Source: Chryseosolibacter sp964493505
GTDB lineage: Bacteria > Bacteroidota > Bacteroidia > Cytophagales > Cyclobacteriaceae
Direction of reading: 5' to 3'
NCBI GenBank assembly: GCA_964493505.1
Contig: CAZBNP010000019.1
Location: 27,389-91,388, forward strand
Length of the DNA: 64,000 bases
In this document: piece after piece, positions 62,355-64,000 of the stretch
Numbering within the stretch: the stretch's first letter is position 1
Layout: every line of letters begins with the position of its first letter
Program-made: the position numbers and the translations under genes
Notes under the pieces: generated by a model
Told to the model about the DNA's origin: nothing
The model's input: the letters and a program-made list of their open reading frames with translations, nothing else
Databases searched by the model: none

Positions 62355-62987
62355 GTGACGTTTTTGAAGAGTAAATATAACATACTTTGTGGCCTGCTGG
62401 TGCTGATTTGCCTGTGTATCGCCACAGATTCATTCGCTCAGCAGCCCAAACGGGTTATTCAGCTTTCCGGAGTGACCATCGACACGGTGACAGGGCCGGT
62501 GCCCTTTGTCAACGTGTATGTGCCTGCGGCGGGTCGCGGCGTGCGTACCAATGAAGTCGGTTTTTTCTCCCTTCCGGTTCTGGCAGGCGACAGCGTAGTA
62601 ATCAGCTCGGTAGGCTATCAGCGCCAATATGTCGTAGTGCCGTACGATGCACCCGAGTACCTGACGATCTTTGTAAGTATGGTGGAGGATGTGACCTTTC
62701 TCCGTGAAGTGGAGATCTTGTCCTATCCGACGGAGGAAGTCTTTAAAGAGGCAGTACTTGCCCTTAATCTCCCTCCCGGAGAGATTGATGAGAAGAATCT
62801 CAATGCCGAGCTCCTTGCGTTAATGGTCAAAACAACACCGATGGACGGGCCGTTGAACCAACGCTATTCGCTAAACCAGTGGGCAACAAGCCAGAACGAC
62901 AAGTTCATGCCCGTTACGAACCCCTTCTTTAATCCATTCAACTGGGCGCGGTTTTTCAAGAGTCTGAAGACGGACAAAAAGAAATAG
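62355..62987 (+). CDS. exported carboxypeptidase-regulatory-like domain protein
   Basis: Protein of about 210 residues with a signal peptide ending near SFAQQ. A carboxypeptidase D-type regulatory beta-sandwich (about residues 37-115) has TVTGPVPFVNVYVPAAGRG, TNEVGFFSLPVLAGDSVVI and SVGYQRQYV. The C-terminal half contains LALNLPPGEIDEKNLNAELL and ends in a lysine-rich tail. Such domains cap TonB-dependent receptors, but this protein lacks a barrel. The start is GTG at 62355 or TTG at 62346. Confidence 0.75.
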   Translation: MTFLKSKYNILCGLLVLICLCIATDSFAQQPKRVIQLSGVTIDTVTGPVPFVNVYVPAAGRGVRTNEVGFFSLPVLAGDSVVISSVGYQRQYVVVPYDAPEYLTIFVSMVEDVTFLREVEILSYPTEEVFKEAVLALNLPPGEIDEKNLNAELLALMVKTTPMDGPLNQRYSLNQWATSQNDKFMPVTNPFFNPFNWARFFKSLKTDKKK

Positions 62988-62991
62988 GCTG

Positions 62992-63291
62992 TCACAGGTC
63001 GGAGACCGGTGTGACTTCGTAGTGGTAGTAAGGCTGAAAGCCCTGGAAGGGTTTATCGATCTCGACCTGCATGATGAAATTGAGGTCGCTTACCGAAACA
63101 AGACCCTGGGTTTCGTTGAGGAAAATTCCTCCCTTTTCGGTGACCCGCACGATCCTGAGGAAATTTACTCCCCACAACTCACCCAGCAGCCGGAAGCGAA
63201 CGCAGATATCCGGGCGTTTCTCAAGGAGATCTACCATCAATCGCCTGAGTTCCAGCGTCGAGATCAAAGTTTTGTTGAGTATTTCATCCAT
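62992..63291 (-). CDS. conserved hypothetical small protein
   Basis: Protein of 99 residues: EILNKTLISTLELRRLMVDLL, then KRPDICVRFRLLGELWGVNFLRIVRVTEKGGIFLNE (beta-strand-like), then VDKPF-type ending YYHYEVTPVSDL. Its amino-acid composition and alternating pattern look real, in contrast to the frame on the other strand. Function unknown. It converges with the preceding gene, 4 bp apart. Confidence 0.55.
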   Translation of the reverse strand: MDEILNKTLISTLELRRLMVDLLEKRPDICVRFRLLGELWGVNFLRIVRVTEKGGIFLNETQGLVSVSDLNFIMQVEIDKPFQGFQPYYHYEVTPVSDL

Positions 63292-63513
63292 AGGCGATAT
63301 TCTGCCGTAGAAACGAATGAAAAAAAAATCGTTCCCCTTTTGGAGCCCTTTCCGCTGCGCCAGCGGCCAGGGCCAGGATGTATCTGATGGTGGAGCAGGA
63401 ATAGCCTATATTTTTCGGAGTGATTGAGAAATAACAATTATATTCGCACCTGAAAATTCAAAACAGCAAATCCACGCTTAGGAATAGGCACCGGTAATGG
63501 GTTTGTATTTATT

Positions 63514-63588
63514 CGGGGTGTAGCGCAGCCCGGTTAGCGCACCACGTTAGGGACGTGGGGGTCGGAAGTTCGAATCTTCTCACCCCGA
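63514..63588 (+). tRNA. tRNA-Pro with anticodon AGG
   Basis: All stems pair: acceptor CGGGGTG/CACCCCG, D stem GCGC/GCGC, anticodon stem CCACG/CGTGG with the 7-nt loop TTAGGGA at 63547-63553, T arm GGAAG-TTCGAAT-CTTCT. With U33 at 63548 the anticodon is AGG (63549-63551). The C1-G72 pair, A73 and G35-G36 are proline identity elements. CCA is not encoded. Confidence 0.93.
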
Positions 63589-63641
63589 CTTCGCTCGCCA
63601 TAGCTCCGCCTCGGAGCGACGGCGAGCTTCGCTTTGAAGTA
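63586..63641. repeat. 56-bp direct repeat, copy 1
   Basis: Identical over all 56 bases to 63742-63797 (period 156 bp). It includes a long hairpin: GCTCGCC (63593) pairs with GGCGAGC (63621), and inside it GCTCCG (63603) with CGGAGC (63612). The first three bases overlap the tRNA 3' end. Confidence 0.95.
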
Positions 63642-63684
63642 CCACCCTTCGAAGCAAAATTGATAGGCGAGCTTCGTCGGGCAA

Positions 63685-63723
63685 GGCCCGACTTCATGCT
63701 TCGATCACCTGAGTTCAGGTTCG
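63685..63723. repeat. second repeated block, copy 1
   Basis: GGCCCGACTTCATGCTT at 63685-63701 and GTTCAGGTTCG at 63713-63723 recur at 63873 and 63904, so the two long units share a second block. Confidence 0.85.
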
Positions 63724-63741
63724 AGAATTGTACAGCCAAGA

Positions 63742-63797
63742 CGACTTCGCTCGCCATAGCTCCGCCTCGGAGCGACGGCGAGCTTCGCTTTGAAGTA
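63742..63797. repeat. 56-bp direct repeat, copy 2
   Basis: Exact copy of 63586-63641 with the same nested hairpin at 63749-63783. Confidence 0.95.
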
Positions 63798-63841
63798 TCA
63801 GCTTCGAGGCAAAATTTTGCTCGGCGAGCTACGTGCGCCAA

Positions 63842-63857
63842 CGCTGAAGCTTCAGCG
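63842..63857. repeat. 16-bp perfect palindrome
   Basis: CGCTGAAGCTTCAGCG reads the same on both strands, inside the second repeat unit. Confidence 0.85.
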
Positions 63858-63872
63858 CAAGCGTTCGGGCGC

Positions 63873-63914
63873 GGCCCGACTTCATGCTTGATCATAACCA
63901 GGGGTTCAGGTTCG
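63873..63914. repeat. second repeated block, copy 2
   Basis: GGCCCGACTTCATGCTT at 63873-63889 and GTTCAGGTTCG at 63904-63914, matching the blocks at 63685 and 63713. Confidence 0.85.
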
Positions 63915-64000
63915 GGCAAAGCTTAACTTCAGGATATGATTGCATATTCTTCATTTCGTTGCAACGGTATAAGTATCGGATTAGCAGGATTATTTTTAAT

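Larger units (their letters stand above)
63292..64000. other. gene-poor right end of the window
   Basis: Bases 63292-63513 hold no feature I can support. Then come tRNA-Pro and the repeat cluster. From 63920 the sequence is AT-rich. Read in one frame it gives IFFISLQRY, vaguely like the start of small GIY-YIG nuclease genes that often follow such repeats in Bacteroidota, but the match is too weak to annotate. Confidence 0.5.

Noticed and set aside
63022..63387. 121-residue plus-strand frame opposite the small hypothetical gene
   Set aside because: The minus-strand frame has the better protein-like pattern and leads into the convergent gene boundary.
63581..63590. phage attachment site at the tRNA-Pro 3' end
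   Set aside because: Only CGACT is shared at the second copy; no integrase gene in the window.
63586..63857. CRISPR-like array
   Set aside because: Only two long copies 156 bp apart, with no short regular repeats or cas genes.
63555..63926. 123-residue plus-strand frame and a 136-residue minus-strand frame in the repeat cluster
   Set aside because: Both encode the same repeated peptide on opposite strands (APPRSDGELRFEV and RSSPSLRGGAMASEV), which follows from the palindromic DNA repeats.

Overview
The window is a 64-kb piece of a Bacteroidota chromosome, most likely from the Cytophagales. The evidence is the gene families (Bacteroidota-type ExbB-ExbD-ExbD-TonB-PstS-TPR cluster, T9SS C-terminal sorting-type domains, two-subunit AddAB-like helicase-nuclease, short arginine decarboxylase, EF-G paralogue) and repeated matches to the Bacteroidota promoter (TTG about 19 bp upstream of TAnnTTTG) instead of E. 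coli-type boxes. Base composition looks even and genes are tightly packed. I see no prophage, IS element or CRISPR array. The 5' end cuts into dnaE.

Layout. 1-4.8 kb: dnaE (5'-truncated), trxA, a cysteine-cluster protein and a DUF6265-like secreted protein. 4.9-11.1 kb: recombination nuclease/helicase pair on the minus strand. 11.3-16.7 kb: secreted TPR-CHAT protein and a BON-domain protein ending in a clear terminator. 16.8-24.6 kb: PAP2-like membrane protein, rpoN, asnS, universal stress protein, threonine aldolase, a very small T9SS-sorted protein, and nnr. 24.6-27.4 kb: nuoABCD only. 27.5-32.7 kb: SUI1, J-domain protein, second universal stress protein, DUF456 protein, a secreted double-sandwich protein, apt and a putative outer-membrane protein. 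32.8-39.4 kb: DedA and the TonB energy-transduction operon running into a PstS-like lipoprotein and a TPR protein. 39.5-47.5 kb: hemL, a TPR/periplasmic-binding protein, guaA, two envelope proteins, menA and tandem glutathione peroxidases. 47.5-53.2 kb: argS and a polyamine island (deoxyhypusine-synthase-like protein, ureohydrolase, arginine decarboxylase) around a structured 323-bp intergenic region. 53.3-58.8 kb: an EF-G paralogue lacking key GTPase residues, a dolichol-phosphate-mannose-synthase-type glycosyltransferase and a membrane protein/winged-helix/creD operon with two matching operator-like sites. 58.9-64 kb: tRNA-Asn, a small XRE protein, P5C dehydrogenase, YjjG-type HAD phosphatase, ArsR-family regulator, a carboxypeptidase-regulatory-domain protein, tRNA-Pro with the unusual anticodon AGG, and a cluster of long repeats.

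Working together: the nuoABCD module, menA and hemL serve respiration and haem synthesis; ExbB/ExbD/TonB energise outer-membrane transport; AddAB-like proteins repair double-strand breaks; the spe-type genes make polyamines from arginine. The most notable signals are the tRNA-Pro(AGG), the EF-G paralogue without its catalytic histidine, the duplicated operator around the creD operon, the structured leader between the polyamine genes, and the palindromic repeat cluster downstream of tRNA-Pro.
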